A stretch of DNA of 64,000 bases from NCBI RefSeq assembly GCF_016892625.1, contig NZ_JAFEMW010000002.1, positions 310,001 through 374,000 of the forward strand, read 5' to 3'. Below are positions 33,679 to 43,310 of the stretch, in pieces. Position 1 is the first letter of the stretch. Each line of letters opens with the position of its first letter. A program made the position numbers and the translations under genes. Source of the DNA: Brevibacterium sp. RIT 803 (GTDB lineage: Bacteria > Actinomycetota > Actinomycetes > Actinomycetales > Brevibacteriaceae). The notes beneath the pieces were generated by a model that was not told the DNA's origin, searched no databases, and saw only the letters and a list, made by a program, of their open reading frames with translations.

Positions 33679-34248
33679 TCACTTCAGCTGTTGGGCGACC
33701 TGTTTCGCGAAGGCATCGATGGTGTCGGGCCTCGCGATTGCGGTGATGACGACGAAGGTGTCACCCTTGCCTGTGACCCAATGCTCCTTGGCGTCCTCAG
33801 TCCGATAGATTTGAAAGTCAGAGCCGCCGACGGTCACCGTCTCAGCGGCAATCGCATCATCGACCTGGTTTTCGGCCCAGCTCTCGCTGGCCTTGGCCTG
33901 CTCAATGCTCACCCATTGCCGCTCAGTTCCAACGAAGGACATATACCAGGACGTGTGATCGGATTCGCCTACACGGTCCAAGTTCGCCTCGTTCGATGTC
34001 CACCCACTCGGGATTTCCGGCACGATGAGGTCGAAGTCGGCGCTGTCCTGGGACTGCTCCGCAATCGTCTGGTAATCGACCACACGCTGGGAGTCGACTT
34101 CCGGCTGAGGGGCGATCAGCAGAACCACTGCGACGACGGCCAGGCAGGCGAAGATCGCAATGATCATATTGACCCAGTTCGAGTTCTTCCGAAGGAAGCG
34201 CATCTCTTCCCTGGACCCCGGGAGCATCACTCCGGACTCGTCAGCCAT
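33679..34248 (-). CDS. DUF4245 membrane-anchored protein
   Basis: 189 residues from ATG 34248, chosen because GAGGGAG lies five bases upstream; the open frame extends to 34449 antisense to glpX. One membrane helix at about residues 26-46 (MIIAIFACLAVVAVVLLIA) is followed by an extracytoplasmic domain with LIVPEIPSGWTSNEANLDRV, WYMSFVGTERQWVSIEQAKA and the ending FAKQVAQQL. This matches the DUF4245 family, which in many actinobacteria sits next to glpX and the xse genes, as here. The function is unknown. Confidence 0.85.
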   Translation of the reverse strand: MADESGVMLPGSREEMRFLRKNSNWVNMIIAIFACLAVVAVVLLIAPQPEVDSQRVVDYQTIAEQSQDSADFDLIVPEIPSGWTSNEANLDRVGESDHTSWYMSFVGTERQWVSIEQAKASESWAENQVDDAIAAETVTVGGSDFQIYRTEDAKEHWVTGKGDTFVVITAIARPDTIDAFAKQVAQQLK

Positions 34249-34457
34249 TGGCACTCCCTCGGGACCGGCATCCACGCGTGTCACGGGCACCTGCGTTCCC
34301 ACAGTGTTGGTATCAGATTGGGCGTTCACATCGCCATTGTCCTCGGGGAAGGCCCCAAGGGCCAATCCTGGGCGGGCTTTCATGATGGCAGCCACAGTCA
34401 CGGCACGAAATCGTCCCGATGTCGGAGCCGAACGTGTGGGGTGGCACAATTGGACTT

Positions 34458-35582
34458 ATGAGTGACTCCAATGAATCTGCTGACGTGAAATCTCATCATG
34501 ACCGAGGCCGAGTGGATGCCGAGGCTCCTCCCGTCGCTGTGACGGATGCCTGGTCCCAGAAAGCACAGGTCGGCGCCGACGCTCCCGACCGCAACCTCGC
34601 CCTCGAACTCGTCAGAGTCACCGAGGCCGCCGCGATTGCGGCCGCTCCTTGGGTGGGCCGCGGCGACAAGATCGCTGCCGACGGAGCCGCTGTCGCCGCA
34701 ATGCGCAATGTGATCTCGACCGTCCGCATGGCCGGACGAGTCGTCATCGGAGAAGGCGAGAAGGACGAAGCGCCGATGCTCTTCAACGGTGAGCAGGTCG
34801 GCGACGGCGGAGGCCCCCACTGCGATGTGGCCGTCGATCCGATCGACGGCACTCGCCTGACCGCGCTGGGGATGCCCAACGCCATTTCGGTCATGGCTGT
34901 CACCGAAGACGGTGCCATGTACGACCCGTCGGCTGTCTTCTACATGGAGAAGCTCGTCACCGGCCCTGCTGCCGCCGATGCCGTCGACCTGCGCCTTCCT
35001 GTGGCAGAGAACATCCGCCGCGTCGCCAAGGGCAAAGGCACGAATGATCCAGCCTCCGTGACCGTGATGATTCTCGATCGTCCGCGCCACCAGACGATGA
35101 TCGACGAGATCCGAGCCGCAGGGGCACGCATCCAGCTCATCACCGATGGTGATGTCGCCGGTGCCATCGCCGCCTGCCGTCCTGGTACCGGTGTCGACAT
35201 GCTGATGGGAATCGGCGGCACCCCCGAAGGCATCATCACCGCCTGCGCGATCAAGGCGCTGGGCGGAGTCATCCAGGGCCGCCTGTGGCCACAGGACGAC
35301 TCCGAGCGTGAGGCTGCGGCTGCAGCCGGGCTCGACGTCGACAAGGTACTCAACACTGATGACCTCGTCACCGGTGACAACAGCTACTTCGTGGCCACGG
35401 GCATCACCAACGGCGACCTGCTCGACGGTGTGAAGTTCGACGGCGGACACGTCACCACTCACTCGCTGGTCATGCGCTCGAAGTCGGGAACCGTGCGATC
35501 GGTCTTCGCCGAGCATCAAGCAGCGAAGACCCACTCGTACGTGGAGGCCGCCGAGGAGGCAGCCCGCCGAGGACTCATCTGA
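34458..35582 (+). CDS. glpX: Fructose-1,6-bisphosphatase class II
   Basis: 374 residues from ATG 34458 (an in-frame ATG at 34419 is less likely). [14 protein letters not shown] and [19 protein letters not shown] hold the metal-binding acidic residues of the GlpX phosphatase; [19 protein letters not shown] is the substrate-binding segment. It catalyses the gluconeogenic step from fructose 1,6-bisphosphate to fructose 6-phosphate and is the usual FBPase of actinobacteria. The 30-residue N-terminal tail is dispensable by family comparison. It is divergent from DUF4245 and followed on the same strand by a carbonic anhydrase and fumC. Confidence 0.94.
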   Translation: MSDSNESADVKSHHDRGRVDAEAPPVAVTDAWSQKAQVGADAPDRNLALELVRVTEAAAIAAAPWVGRGDKIAADGAAVAAMRNVISTVRMAGRVVIGEGEKDEAPMLFNGEQVGDGGGPHCDVAVDPIDGTRLTALGMPNAISVMAVTEDGAMYDPSAVFYMEKLVTGPAAADAVDLRLPVAENIRRVAKGKGTNDPASVTVMILDRPRHQTMIDEIRAAGARIQLITDGDVAGAIAACRPGTGVDMLMGIGGTPEGIITACAIKALGGVIQGRLWPQDDSEREAAAAAGLDVDKVLNTDDLVTGDNSYFVATGITNGDLLDGVKFDGGHVTTHSLVMRSKSGTVRSVFAEHQAAKTHSYVEAAEEAARRGLI

Positions 35583-35674
35583 GCCCACCCGCTGATATCC
35601 ACCCCGGTCACTGTCGAATTCGGACACCACCGATTCGATCCCTGGCCTGACAACCGGAAGTGAGGATCTCTCTG

Positions 35675-36301
35675 ATGCCGAACGAGGCATGGAACCGTCT
35701 GCTCGAAGGCAACCATCGCTTCGTCGATGACGTCCCGCAGCACCCCAATCAGGACACCGCTCGGCGTGAGGCACTGTCGAACAACCAGATGCCGTTCGTC
35801 ACCCTCTTCGGCTGTTCGGATTCTCGAGTCGCAGCGGAGATGATCTTCGACGTCGGCCTCGGCGACATGTTCGTCGTGCGCAATGCCGGACAGGTCGTCG
35901 ATCCCGTGACCCTCGGCTCCCTCGAGTATGGGGTCGAGATTCTCGGCACTCCCCTGCTTGTCGTGCTCGGTCACGACAATTGCGGCGCGGTGACGGCGGC
36001 CTACAACTCCTACGACTCCGGAGAGACTCCCCCCGGGTTCATCTCCGACGTCGTAGCCCGGATCTTGCCTACTGTGGCCAGGGCTCGCAAGAACAATCGC
36101 ACAACCGTCAATGAGACGGTCGCGCAGAACACCATGGACACGGTGGAGAAGATCATGCAACTCTCCGCTATCATCTCCCGCGCAGTCGAAGAAGGTCGTC
36201 TCATCATCGTCGGCCTGACTTACCAGCTGCATGACGGCCGCACAACGGTCGTCGCGCAGCACGGCGGTGACGAAGACGCGGTCTCGACCCACTTCGCTTG
36301 A
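35675..36301 (+). CDS. Beta-class carbonic anhydrase
   Basis: 208 residues from ATG 35675; a GTG at 35660 in the same frame is an alternative. Zinc ligands and dyad are CSDSRV (Cys, Asp-Arg pair) and VLGHDNCGA (His, Cys). The remaining pattern [20 protein letters not shown] is also diagnostic. It interconverts CO2 and bicarbonate, needed for carboxylation reactions such as that of the biotin enzyme in this window. A gamma-class homologue is encoded at 52.2 kb. Confidence 0.93.
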   Translation: MPNEAWNRLLEGNHRFVDDVPQHPNQDTARREALSNNQMPFVTLFGCSDSRVAAEMIFDVGLGDMFVVRNAGQVVDPVTLGSLEYGVEILGTPLLVVLGHDNCGAVTAAYNSYDSGETPPGFISDVVARILPTVARARKNNRTTVNETVAQNTMDTVEKIMQLSAIISRAVEEGRLIIVGLTYQLHDGRTTVVAQHGGDEDAVSTHFA

Positions 36302-36368
36302 CCACGGCCGCATCTGCGGACGACAAACTATGACGAACACCCCAGACACCATGTCGGAAAGGACAACT

Positions 36369-37772
36369 ATGAGCGAAGAATTTCGCATCGAACACGACAC
36401 CATGGGAGAAGTGAAAGTTCCCAAAGATGCCCTGTACAGCGCGCAGACACAGCGCGCCGTGCAGAACTTCCCGATCTCCGGCAAGACCCTGGAATCGGCG
36501 CACATCGCCGCTTTGGCCCAGGTGAAGAAGGCAGCGGCGAAGGCCAACCTGGAACTCGGAGTCCTCGATGCTGACCGGGCCGGAGCCATCCAGAAAGCCG
36601 CCGATGCGGTCATCGCCGGCGAATACGACGCCCACTTCCCCATCGACGTGTTCCAGACAGGTTCGGGAACATCGTCGAACATGAACACCAACGAGGTTCT
36701 TGCCTCCCTGGCGACGAAGGCCCTCGAATCCCAGGATATCGACGTTCATCCCAATGACCACGTCAACGCATCGCAGTCCTCGAACGACGTGTTCCCCACC
36801 TCGGTGCACGTTGCCGTGACCAAGGCCCTGGTCAACACGCTGATCCCGGCCATGGAGACCTTGGCGACCTCGCTGGAGAAGAAGGCGAAGGAATTCGCCC
36901 AGGTCGTCAAGTCGGGCCGCACCCACCTCATGGATGCCACCCCTGTGACGCTGGGACAGGAATTCGGCGGCTATGCTGCCCAGGTCCGATACGGCATCGA
37001 GCGCATCGAGGCGTCATTGCCCCGCGTCGCTGAGGTCCCGCAGGGCGGCACCGCCGTGGGCACCGGCATCAACACACCGGACGGTTTCTCCGCTCGCGTC
37101 GTCGAGATCCTCGCCGAAGAGACCGGGCTTCCCATCACGGAAGCACGCAACCACTTCGAGGCTCAGGCCAACCGCGACGGACTCATCGAAGCCTCGGGTC
37201 AGCTGCGCACGATCGCCTACGGCTACATGAAGATCTGCAATGATCTGCGGTGGATGGGTTCGGGACCGAACACCGGCCTCGGCGAGATCGCCATCCCCGA
37301 CCTGCAGCCCGGTTCCTCGATCATGCCAGGCAAGGTCAACCCGGTCATCTGCGAAGCCACGATCCAGGTCGCGGCCCAGGTCATCGGCAACGACACCACC
37401 GTTGCGCTGTCGTCGACAAATGGCGCCTTCGAGCTCAACGTCGGCATTCCCGTCATGGCCTCGAATCTGCTCGAATCCATTCGACTGCTCGCGAACTCCT
37501 CGACCGTGATGGCCGAGAAGATGATCGACGGGCTCCAGGCCAATGAGGAGCGCGCCCGCTTCCTCGCCGAGGCGAGCCCCTCCATCGTGACTCCGCTGAA
37601 TAAGGTCATCGGCTACGAATCGGCGGCAAAGATCGCCAAGCACGCCGTGGCCAACAAGATGACCGTCAAGGAAGCCACTATGGATCTCGGCTTCGTCTCC
37701 GACGGCTCCATCACCGAAGCTGACCTGGACAAGGCACTCGATGTCACCACGATGATCGGCAGCTACAAGTAG
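36369..37772 (+). CDS. fumC: Class II fumarate hydratase
   Basis: 467 residues; ATG 36369 has AAAGGACAACT upstream and matches the usual N-terminus [19 protein letters not shown]. The active-site regions [41 protein letters not shown] and the fumarase/aspartase signature [11 protein letters not shown] are all intact. It interconverts fumarate and malate in the TCA cycle. The stop codon lies within a 20-bp tandem repeat, and a long hairpin follows. Confidence 0.95.
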   Translation: MSEEFRIEHDTMGEVKVPKDALYSAQTQRAVQNFPISGKTLESAHIAALAQVKKAAAKANLELGVLDADRAGAIQKAADAVIAGEYDAHFPIDVFQTGSGTSSNMNTNEVLASLATKALESQDIDVHPNDHVNASQSSNDVFPTSVHVAVTKALVNTLIPAMETLATSLEKKAKEFAQVVKSGRTHLMDATPVTLGQEFGGYAAQVRYGIERIEASLPRVAEVPQGGTAVGTGINTPDGFSARVVEILAEETGLPITEARNHFEAQANRDGLIEASGQLRTIAYGYMKICNDLRWMGSGPNTGLGEIAIPDLQPGSSIMPGKVNPVICEATIQVAAQVIGNDTTVALSSTNGAFELNVGIPVMASNLLESIRLLANSSTVMAEKMIDGLQANEERARFLAEASPSIVTPLNKVIGYESAAKIAKHAVANKMTVKEATMDLGFVSDGSITEADLDKALDVTTMIGSYK

Positions 37773-37800
37773 GTCACACAGGCTGCAAGTAGGCCACACT
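37761..37800. repeat. 20-bp tandem repeat at the fumC stop codon
   Basis: Two adjacent 20-base units, agctacaagtaggtcacaca and ggctgcaagtaggccacact, agree at 16 positions. The first contains the fumC stop codon. Confidence 0.6.
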
Positions 37801-37821
37801 GCAGCTACGTCTCACAGCACA

Positions 37822-37865
37822 GGGGCCGGTCGCCAGGAACTCACGTTCTCCTGGCAACCGGCCCC
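37822..37865. terminator. Long GC-rich hairpin downstream of fumC
   Basis: GGGGCCGGT..CCAGGA / TCCTGG..ACCGGCCCC, with two matched stem segments separated by a small internal bulge. It lies 50 bases after fumC and serves the convergent fumC/phoH pair. The remaining gap to 38010 holds short repeats of CTATCGA but no gene. Confidence 0.7.
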
Positions 37866-38010
37866 TCGCATTCACCTCATCGAGCGCACACCGCGTCGTC
37901 GAGCGCAGACTCCCTGAACTCGCCCTTCAAAGCCACGGTCGCCTATCGACGCTGAAGTCAACTATCGACGACGCCGTCGGCTATCGAGTCGCCGGTGCGC
38001 GCTGCGCAGG

Positions 38011-39318
38011 CTAGGAGCGGAAGGGGTCGAACTCCTCGAGCACATCGGTGACCAGGGCTGCGATCTCGGAGCGCTCCGACCTGGTCAAGGTGACATGGGC
38101 GAAGAGGTCATGGCCCTTGAGCTTCTCAATCACCGCCGCGACGCCGTCATGTCGACCCACTCGAAGATTGTCTCGCTGCGCCACGTCGTGGGTCAGCACC
38201 ACCTTCGAATTCATGCCGATGCGTGAGAGCACGGTCAGCAGCACATTGCGTTCCAGCGACTGTGCCTCGTCGACGATGACGAACGCATCATGCAAGGACC
38301 GGCCCCGGATGTGGGTGAGCGGCAGAACCTCGAGCAAGTCACGGTTCATCACCTCTTCGATGACGTTCTTGCTGACCAGAGCCCCGAGCGTGTCGAAGAC
38401 CGCTTCTGCCCACGGGTTCATCTTCTCGCCCTCGCTGCCGGGTAGGAATCCGAGGCTCTGGCCGCCGACGGCATAGATCGGGCGGAAGACCATGATCTTC
38501 GAATGTCTGTTCTCCTCGAGTACCTTCTGCAGACCCGCCATGAGCGCGAGTGCGGACTTCCCCGTTCCGGCTCGACCTCCCAAGGACACGATTCCCAGCG
38601 CATCGTCGAGGAGCATGTCGATGGCTACTCGCTGCTCGGCTGAGCGACCATGGACACCGAAGATGTCACGATCACCGCGAACCAGCGACACCCGCTTGCC
38701 CGAGCGGACACGACCGAGTGCGGAGCCACGAGGTGAGGTGATGACCACGCCAGTGTTGACGACCTCATCGGAGACCGCTTGGGTGGTGGTCCACCCCTCT
38801 TCGTAGAACTGTGACATCTCGGCCTCGTCCAATGACAGTTCGCTCATCCCCGTGAACCCGGAGTCGGTGGCCAGCTCCGCCAGGTACTCCTCGGCGTGCA
38901 GCCCGAGGGCCGAGGCTTTCACCCGGATCGGCACGTCCTTCGTGACCACGACGACGTCCTGGCCTTCAGCGGCCAGATTTCGGGCCACGGCGAGGATACG
39001 AGTGTCGTTCTCCGAACGATCGAAGCCGATCGGCATTGTGGATGCATCGACATGATTGAGTTCGACCCGCAATGTGCCGCCGGCATCGCCGACAGGGATC
39101 GGCTCGTCGAGCCGGTCGAACTCGGACCGGAAGTCATCGAGGATGTGCAGTGCTTTGCGGGCGGTGAAACCGAGTTCCGGATGATTGCGTTTGGCTTCCA
39201 GCTCGGAGACGACGACCAGCGGAATGACGAGATGGTGCTCTGCGAATCTCAACAGTGCCCCCGGATCGGAGAGCAGCACCGAGGTGTCGAGAACGTAAGT
39301 GTGGATATGTGCGGTCAT
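38011..39318 (-). CDS. phoH2: PIN-PhoH fusion (PhoH2-type RNase/helicase)
   Basis: 435 residues from ATG 39318. An N-terminal PIN domain (about residues 5-150) begins [18 protein letters not shown], with further acidic residues at SELEAKRNH and the DTRILA segment (the nuclease site). A PhoH ATPase domain (about 230-430) has Walker [28 protein letters not shown] and Walker [10 protein letters not shown]. Fusions of this type act as ATP-dependent RNA helicases/RNases related to VapBC toxins. No antitoxin gene overlaps upstream; homologues in mycobacteria do have a small overlapping partner. Confidence 0.92.
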   Translation of the reverse strand: MTAHIHTYVLDTSVLLSDPGALLRFAEHHLVIPLVVVSELEAKRNHPELGFTARKALHILDDFRSEFDRLDEPIPVGDAGGTLRVELNHVDASTMPIGFDRSENDTRILAVARNLAAEGQDVVVVTKDVPIRVKASALGLHAEEYLAELATDSGFTGMSELSLDEAEMSQFYEEGWTTTQAVSDEVVNTGVVITSPRGSALGRVRSGKRVSLVRGDRDIFGVHGRSAEQRVAIDMLLDDALGIVSLGGRAGTGKSALALMAGLQKVLEENRHSKIMVFRPIYAVGGQSLGFLPGSEGEKMNPWAEAVFDTLGALVSKNVIEEVMNRDLLEVLPLTHIRGRSLHDAFVIVDEAQSLERNVLLTVLSRIGMNSKVVLTHDVAQRDNLRVGRHDGVAAVIEKLKGHDLFAHVTLTRSERSEIAALVTDVLEEFDPFRS

Positions 39319-39496
39319 GAGGACCCCTGTGGCGTGAGTACCGCCGAGATCCGAGTCTTGACATCCCCCTGATCTCGGGTTGGTGTCGACCAACTACTGC
39401 CAACCTATCCCCGAATCGATGCCGACTGAGTGACGGCACGCGTGTTCGGGAGAGTCGTGGGCGTGAACTTCGTATGAACCGAGGTGAGCCAGAGAC

Positions 39497-40273
39497 CTAT
39501 TTTCCGAAGCGCCGCTGGCGCAGTCCGTAGTCGCGGACCGCACGCAGGAAGTCGGTGCGACGGAAGTCGGGCCAGTAAGCTTCGCAGAAATAGAACTCCG
39601 AGTAGGCGCTCTGCCACATGAGGAACCCCGACAGGCGCTGCTCACCGGAGGAACGGATGATGAGGTCAGGGTCCGGCTGACCCTTGGTGTAGAGATGTTC
39701 GCTGATCTGCTGCGGGGAGAGTTCGGAGATGATCGTCTCCAAGTCCGTGCCCTCATCCGTGCGCAGGCGCAGCAGGGACTTCACCGCGTTGACGATCTCC
39801 TGCCGCCCTCCGTAGCCGACGGCGACGTTGACGCGCATCTGGCAGTCCCCCGTCGATGTGGCCGCCTCCAAACGTGTCCGCAGGCCCGGTGGCAGGATCT
39901 CCAGGTCCCCGACCAGCTGCACCCCCACGCCTTTGAGGGCCGCGATCTTCTCGACCAGGTCGGAGATGATCTCGATGAGGACTTCGACCTCCTCGGCGGA
40001 TCTGGCGAGGTTCTCCTTTGACAGGACGTAGAGCGTGACGATATCAACGTCGATCTCGTCGCACCAGCCGAGGAACTCGACGATCTTCTCTGCTCCGGCC
40101 CGGTGTCCGTCGGCGGTGGTGGCACCGAATTCCTTCGCCCAGCGCCTGTTGCCGTCGGTGATGACACCGACGTGCCTGGGCACAGGTACAGATTTGTCCA
40201 GCTCGCGCAGGAGCCGCCGCTCATAGAGACGGTAGAGCAGGCTCACCGGTCGCGCCACACTGTCCTCTTTCAC
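39497..40273 (-). CDS. uppS: Short-chain cis-prenyltransferase (Z-farnesyl diphosphate synthase type)
   Basis: 258 residues. VGVITDGNRRWAKEFG carries the catalytic Asp of cis-prenyltransferases; YVLSKENLAR, RVNVAVGYGGRQEIV, PDLIIRSSGEQRLSGFLMWQ and the FRRTDFLRAVRDY end are conserved. The N-terminal LLYRLYERRLLREL and ITDGNRRW rather than IMDGNRRW resemble the mycobacterial Z-farnesyl diphosphate synthase (Rv1086) more than classic UppS. The product chain length is therefore uncertain. The adjacent hemolysin III gene is arranged as in mycobacteria. Confidence 0.88.
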   Translation of the reverse strand: MKEDSVARPVSLLYRLYERRLLRELDKSVPVPRHVGVITDGNRRWAKEFGATTADGHRAGAEKIVEFLGWCDEIDVDIVTLYVLSKENLARSAEEVEVLIEIISDLVEKIAALKGVGVQLVGDLEILPPGLRTRLEAATSTGDCQMRVNVAVGYGGRQEIVNAVKSLLRLRTDEGTDLETIISELSPQQISEHLYTKGQPDPDLIIRSSGEQRLSGFLMWQSAYSEFYFCEAYWPDFRRTDFLRAVRDYGLRQRRFGK

Positions 40274-40392
40274 ACTCGGTTTCCGGTCGGTTCGACCACC
40301 TTACACAGTACTATCCCGAACGGCTTCGCGTCGTCGGCTCCGCTGGAAGTGCCGTTGAACGTTCCCTCAGCTGAGGTCGATATCCTTCAACT

Positions 40393-41178
40393 ATGAATGC
40401 TCCAGTGACTGAACCGTCTTCACCCGGCTCCGAAGGTCAGAGGTCAGTCGACTCCACAACCTCAGAGGAGCCGCGGTCCGGCTACCCTGTGCATATTGCC
40501 CGCAGGCGCTCCGCTCTGCGGCGTGAGTTGGACAAGTTGGCGGGTCAGGTCAAACCCAAGCTGCGTGGCTGGTTCCACGCCGCAGCGTTTCCATTGGCGA
40601 TGGTCGGCGGCCTGGCTCTGGTCATCATCTCCCCCACCGTCGAGTCACGGATCGCCGCCGCGATCTTCGCCATCACCGGGATGCTGCTCTTCGGGACATC
40701 CGCTGTCTACCACCGGGGACGGTGGCGCACTCGGGCTCGACTGATCCTGCGCCGACTCGACCATGCGAACATCTTCCTCATCACCGCCGGAACCTATACA
40801 CCCCTGGCGGTGCTGACCTTGCGCACAGACCAGACGATTCTGCTCCTGTCCGTCCTCTGGGGCGCGGCCATTCTGGGGGCAGCCTTCAGGACCATCTTCA
40901 CAACCGCGCCGAGGTGGCTCTTCGTTCCCATCTATGTGGGCTTCGGCGTCGCCGGAGTCGGCTACATCCCCCAGATCTGGGCGAGCAATCCCGCGGTGGG
41001 AATCCTCGTCGTGGCAGGTGGAATCTGCTATGTCGTCGGTGCCGTGATCTACGGAATCAAAAAGCCCAATCCCTCACCGAAGTGGCTCGGCTTCCACGAG
41101 ATCTTCCACATCCTCACGATCGCCGGATACGGCTGCCATCTTGCCGCACTCCTTGTCGCCGCGGTGGCCGCCTACTAG
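40393..41178 (+). CDS. trhA: Hemolysin III/TrhA family membrane protein (PAQR superfamily)
   Basis: 261 residues with seven predicted membrane helices (from about residue 63 to the end) after a 55-residue polar N-terminus. The PAQR metal-site residues are visible: SAVYHRG in helix 2-3, RRLDHANIFLITAGTYTP, and GFHEIFHILTIAGYGCH near the C-terminus. TrhA proteins influence membrane energetics/fluidity; haemolytic activity is not established for actinobacterial members. It is divergent from the prenyltransferase gene. Confidence 0.9.
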   Translation: MNAPVTEPSSPGSEGQRSVDSTTSEEPRSGYPVHIARRRSALRRELDKLAGQVKPKLRGWFHAAAFPLAMVGGLALVIISPTVESRIAAAIFAITGMLLFGTSAVYHRGRWRTRARLILRRLDHANIFLITAGTYTPLAVLTLRTDQTILLLSVLWGAAILGAAFRTIFTTAPRWLFVPIYVGFGVAGVGYIPQIWASNPAVGILVVAGGICYVVGAVIYGIKKPNPSPKWLGFHEIFHILTIAGYGCHLAALLVAAVAAY

Positions 41179-41204
41179 GCGCCTGCTGCTGGCTGGGCTC
41201 GTAC

Positions 41205-41558
41205 TCAGCTGAAGGGCTTGTGCTGCTCGACATCCTGCTCTGGTTCGCCCTGTCCGGCGTCGCCGTGCTCAGTCTCCGAATTCTCGACCGTCGACGACTC
41301 CTCATCCGCGACCGGTGCAGACTCGCCGGAGAGCTTCGACTGGTTGGGCACGGCATACTTGCGCATCGGGATCGGATAAGCATCATCGGCATGGGCCCGT
41401 GCACGCACGCGCCGAACTCGTTTGAGCGCGTCACGAATGAGGAAGATCACGAAGACGACGATCACCAGGGTCGCCAGGAAGCCGATCGTGCCGGGCGTGA
41501 CCAGATCGGGGTCAGGACCTCCGCTGGGGGTCGCGTCCTGCGCTGCAACCAGAATCAT
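41205..41558 (-). CDS. Small single-TM protein coupled to mca
   Basis: 117 residues. One membrane helix (about residues 23-41, GTIGFLATLVIVVFVIFLI) is followed by a basic stretch (RDALKRVRRVRARAH) and an acidic tail. Its ATG overlaps the end of mca by 4 bases (ATGA-type), so it is translated after Mca. A small protein in the same place follows mca in mycobacteria. The function is unknown; membrane tethering of mycothiol-conjugate processing is conceivable but unsupported. Confidence 0.75.
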   Translation of the reverse strand: MILVAAQDATPSGGPDPDLVTPGTIGFLATLVIVVFVIFLIRDALKRVRRVRARAHADDAYPIPMRKYAVPNQSKLSGESAPVADEESSTVENSETEHGDAGQGEPEQDVEQHKPFS

Positions 41559-42547
41559 GCACTCTCACCTGTCGCTTCGTCGTAGTCGTCTTCGTCTGGT
41601 GATGCAGGCAGCATGCCCTCTGCCGGCACCTTGCGGCCATCATCCATGGTCACCGAGGCGAAGAGGTCCGTCTCTTGGAATTCAACCCCGGGAGTCAGAG
41701 GCGTCCGTCCGGTGTTGTCGACAGCCAGTTCGAACTCCTCCGTGGGCCAATAGGTCCGCGCGGCTTTGCGTGAGGCGGAGAAGAACCCGCCCTCCGGGTC
41801 GATCTGTGTGGCGTGGGAGAGAAGAGCACGATCGCGTGAGGGGAAGAACTCTGCGCAGTCGATCGTCGTGCTCAACCAGTTGACCCGCTGGGCGTCGCGC
41901 TTCTTGAAATCCTCGATGTGGTCTGCGAAGGGCGACTCGAGACCCGCCTCGGTCATCTTCTCGTGGATGGTCACCCACTTCTTCGCGGACAGGTCCTGAT
42001 TGAAGTAGACCTTCTCAACCTGCCAGGGTTCACCGAGTTCCGGATTCTTCTCCGGGTCGGCTGCGGCCGCCACAGCCGCCATCGTCACGGCGTGGTTCTT
42101 GATGTGATCGGGGTGAGGGTACCCGCCCAGCTCGTCGTAGGTCGTCACAACCTGAGGGCGGAAGCTGCGGATGATGTGCACCAGGGGCAGCATGGCCACC
42201 TCGTCGGGGACACGGTAGAAGCAGCCGGGAGGCGTCTGGTTGTCGAAGTCACCATCGGGCAGTCCTGAATCGACGTGTCCGACCCACACGTGCTCGGCGC
42301 CCAGAGCCGCTGCGGCCGTGGCCATCTCCTCGCGACGCAGACCCGCGATATCGCGGGTGGCCTTCGGGCTCTGCAGCAGTGCAGGGTTGAGGATGTCTCC
42401 GGCTTCACCACCGGTCATGCTGGCGATGAGGACTCGAGCTCCGAGTGCCGCATACTTGGCACTTGTGGCGGCACCTTTCGAGGATTCGTCGTCAGGATGA
42501 GCATGAACCGTCAGCAGACGCAGTCCATGGTACGGAAGCGAAGTCAT
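41555..42547 (-). CDS. mca: Mycothiol S-conjugate amidase
   Basis: 330 residues. LLTVHAHPDDESSKGAATSA (zinc His, Asp-Asp) and GGYPHPDHIKNH (zinc His) are the MshB/Mca LmbE-like deacetylase site. The long insert with EKVYFNQDLSAKKWVTIHEK is specific to Mca over MshB. It cleaves mycothiol-toxin conjugates, giving mercapturic acids for export, and implies mycothiol synthesis in this organism. It overlaps the small TM gene by 4 bases and is divergent from the DUF4307 gene. Confidence 0.93.
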   Translation of the reverse strand: MTSLPYHGLRLLTVHAHPDDESSKGAATSAKYAALGARVLIASMTGGEAGDILNPALLQSPKATRDIAGLRREEMATAAAALGAEHVWVGHVDSGLPDGDFDNQTPPGCFYRVPDEVAMLPLVHIIRSFRPQVVTTYDELGGYPHPDHIKNHAVTMAAVAAAADPEKNPELGEPWQVEKVYFNQDLSAKKWVTIHEKMTEAGLESPFADHIEDFKKRDAQRVNWLSTTIDCAEFFPSRDRALLSHATQIDPEGGFFSASRKAARTYWPTEEFELAVDNTGRTPLTPGVEFQETDLFASVTMDDGRKVPAEGMLPASPDEDDYDEATGESA

Positions 42548-42671
42548 GTTTGGTGTGTCCCTTTCGATTCAGCCTGGTGACGTTCCGTTTCCTGCGCAAT
42601 GGCTGAAATGATCGCAGGAGACGGATCGACTACTCTAGATTAGTGCGCAATGTTCGTAGATGAGGAATTCA

Positions 42672-43097
42672 ATGACTGAGGTAACAGTGGAGAAGCCACT
42701 GCATGATGATCGATACGGCCGTGTCCGCGAGCCTCAACGGAATCTCGGAAAAACAGCCAAGATCATCGCCGTCGTCATCGTCTCTGCCCTGATCATCGCG
42801 ATTGCGTTTGTGGCATTTCGTCCACAGACCAGTCCCACGACCCCCAAGACACTCGATTATTCAGTTGTCGACTCTTCGTTAACACAGGTCACAGTGGCAA
42901 TATTTCCTGATCAGGATCGGGATGTTCACTGCATCGTGCAGGCGACGAACGAGAATGAGGCCATCGTCGGGTTCACCGAGATCACTCTCCCGGCCGATCC
43001 TGCCGCCGATCCCAACTCGCCCAGACAGATGGATGTCGATCTGGCCACGACACAGTTCGCGTCGTCCGGGCACGCCGATGCCTGTTGGTTCGAATAG
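42672..43097 (+). CDS. DUF4307 single-TM protein
   Basis: 141 residues; ATG 42672 has GAGGAA six bases upstream, better than ATG 42660. The N-terminal DRYGRVREPQR motif, a membrane helix (about residues 31-52, IIAVVIVSALIIAIAFVAF) and an extracytoplasmic domain with two Cys (VHCIVQATNENEAIVGFTEI and GHADACWFE) match DUF4307, which sits between mca and greA in many actinobacteria. A disulfide between the two Cys is plausible. The function is unknown. Confidence 0.83.
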   Translation: MTEVTVEKPLHDDRYGRVREPQRNLGKTAKIIAVVIVSALIIAIAFVAFRPQTSPTTPKTLDYSVVDSSLTQVTVAIFPDQDRDVHCIVQATNENEAIVGFTEITLPADPAADPNSPRQMDVDLATTQFASSGHADACWFE

Positions 43098-43213
43098 CAG
43101 CGTCTGCACGCTTCTCGTGGGGCACGATACACCGCGATTCCGTCACGAACACAGTGCCCACAACAGCTGTAAGCGCGCGTGACGGAGATCATCGTTTTCG
43201 CGTGCAGATGCGT

Positions 43214-43262
43214 TAGACTGGAGTTTCATTCAACATCCGGGCGTACCCAACGCCCGGTTTTT
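43214..43262 (+). promoter_or_regulatory. greA leader: candidate -10 box and intrinsic terminator
   Basis: TAGACT (43214-43219) looks like a -10 element. The leader then contains a perfect hairpin CCGGGCG-TACCCAA-CGCCCGG (43237-43257) followed by TTTTT (43258-43262), a textbook intrinsic terminator lying 48 bases before the greA ATG. It could end the DUF4307 transcript, or terminate greA transcripts early if the promoter is really upstream of it. Confidence 0.6.
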
Positions 43263-43310
43263 CGTTGCCTGACGCGCCTGTCAGTGCACCGAACCGAAGA
43301 AGGAGAAGTC

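Noticed and set aside
34398..35774. 458-codon minus-strand frame opposite glpX
   Set aside because: Antisense shadow of glpX; rich in Asp, Gly, Val without domain pattern.
35516..36691. 391-codon minus-strand frame opposite the beta-carbonic anhydrase and fumC
   Set aside because: Both plus-strand genes have intact active-site motifs; this frame covers parts of two genes and has none.
37866..38010. Short CTATCGA repeats as a CRISPR or regulatory array
   Set aside because: Units are only 7-9 bases, irregularly spaced and few; no spacer structure and no cas genes in the window.
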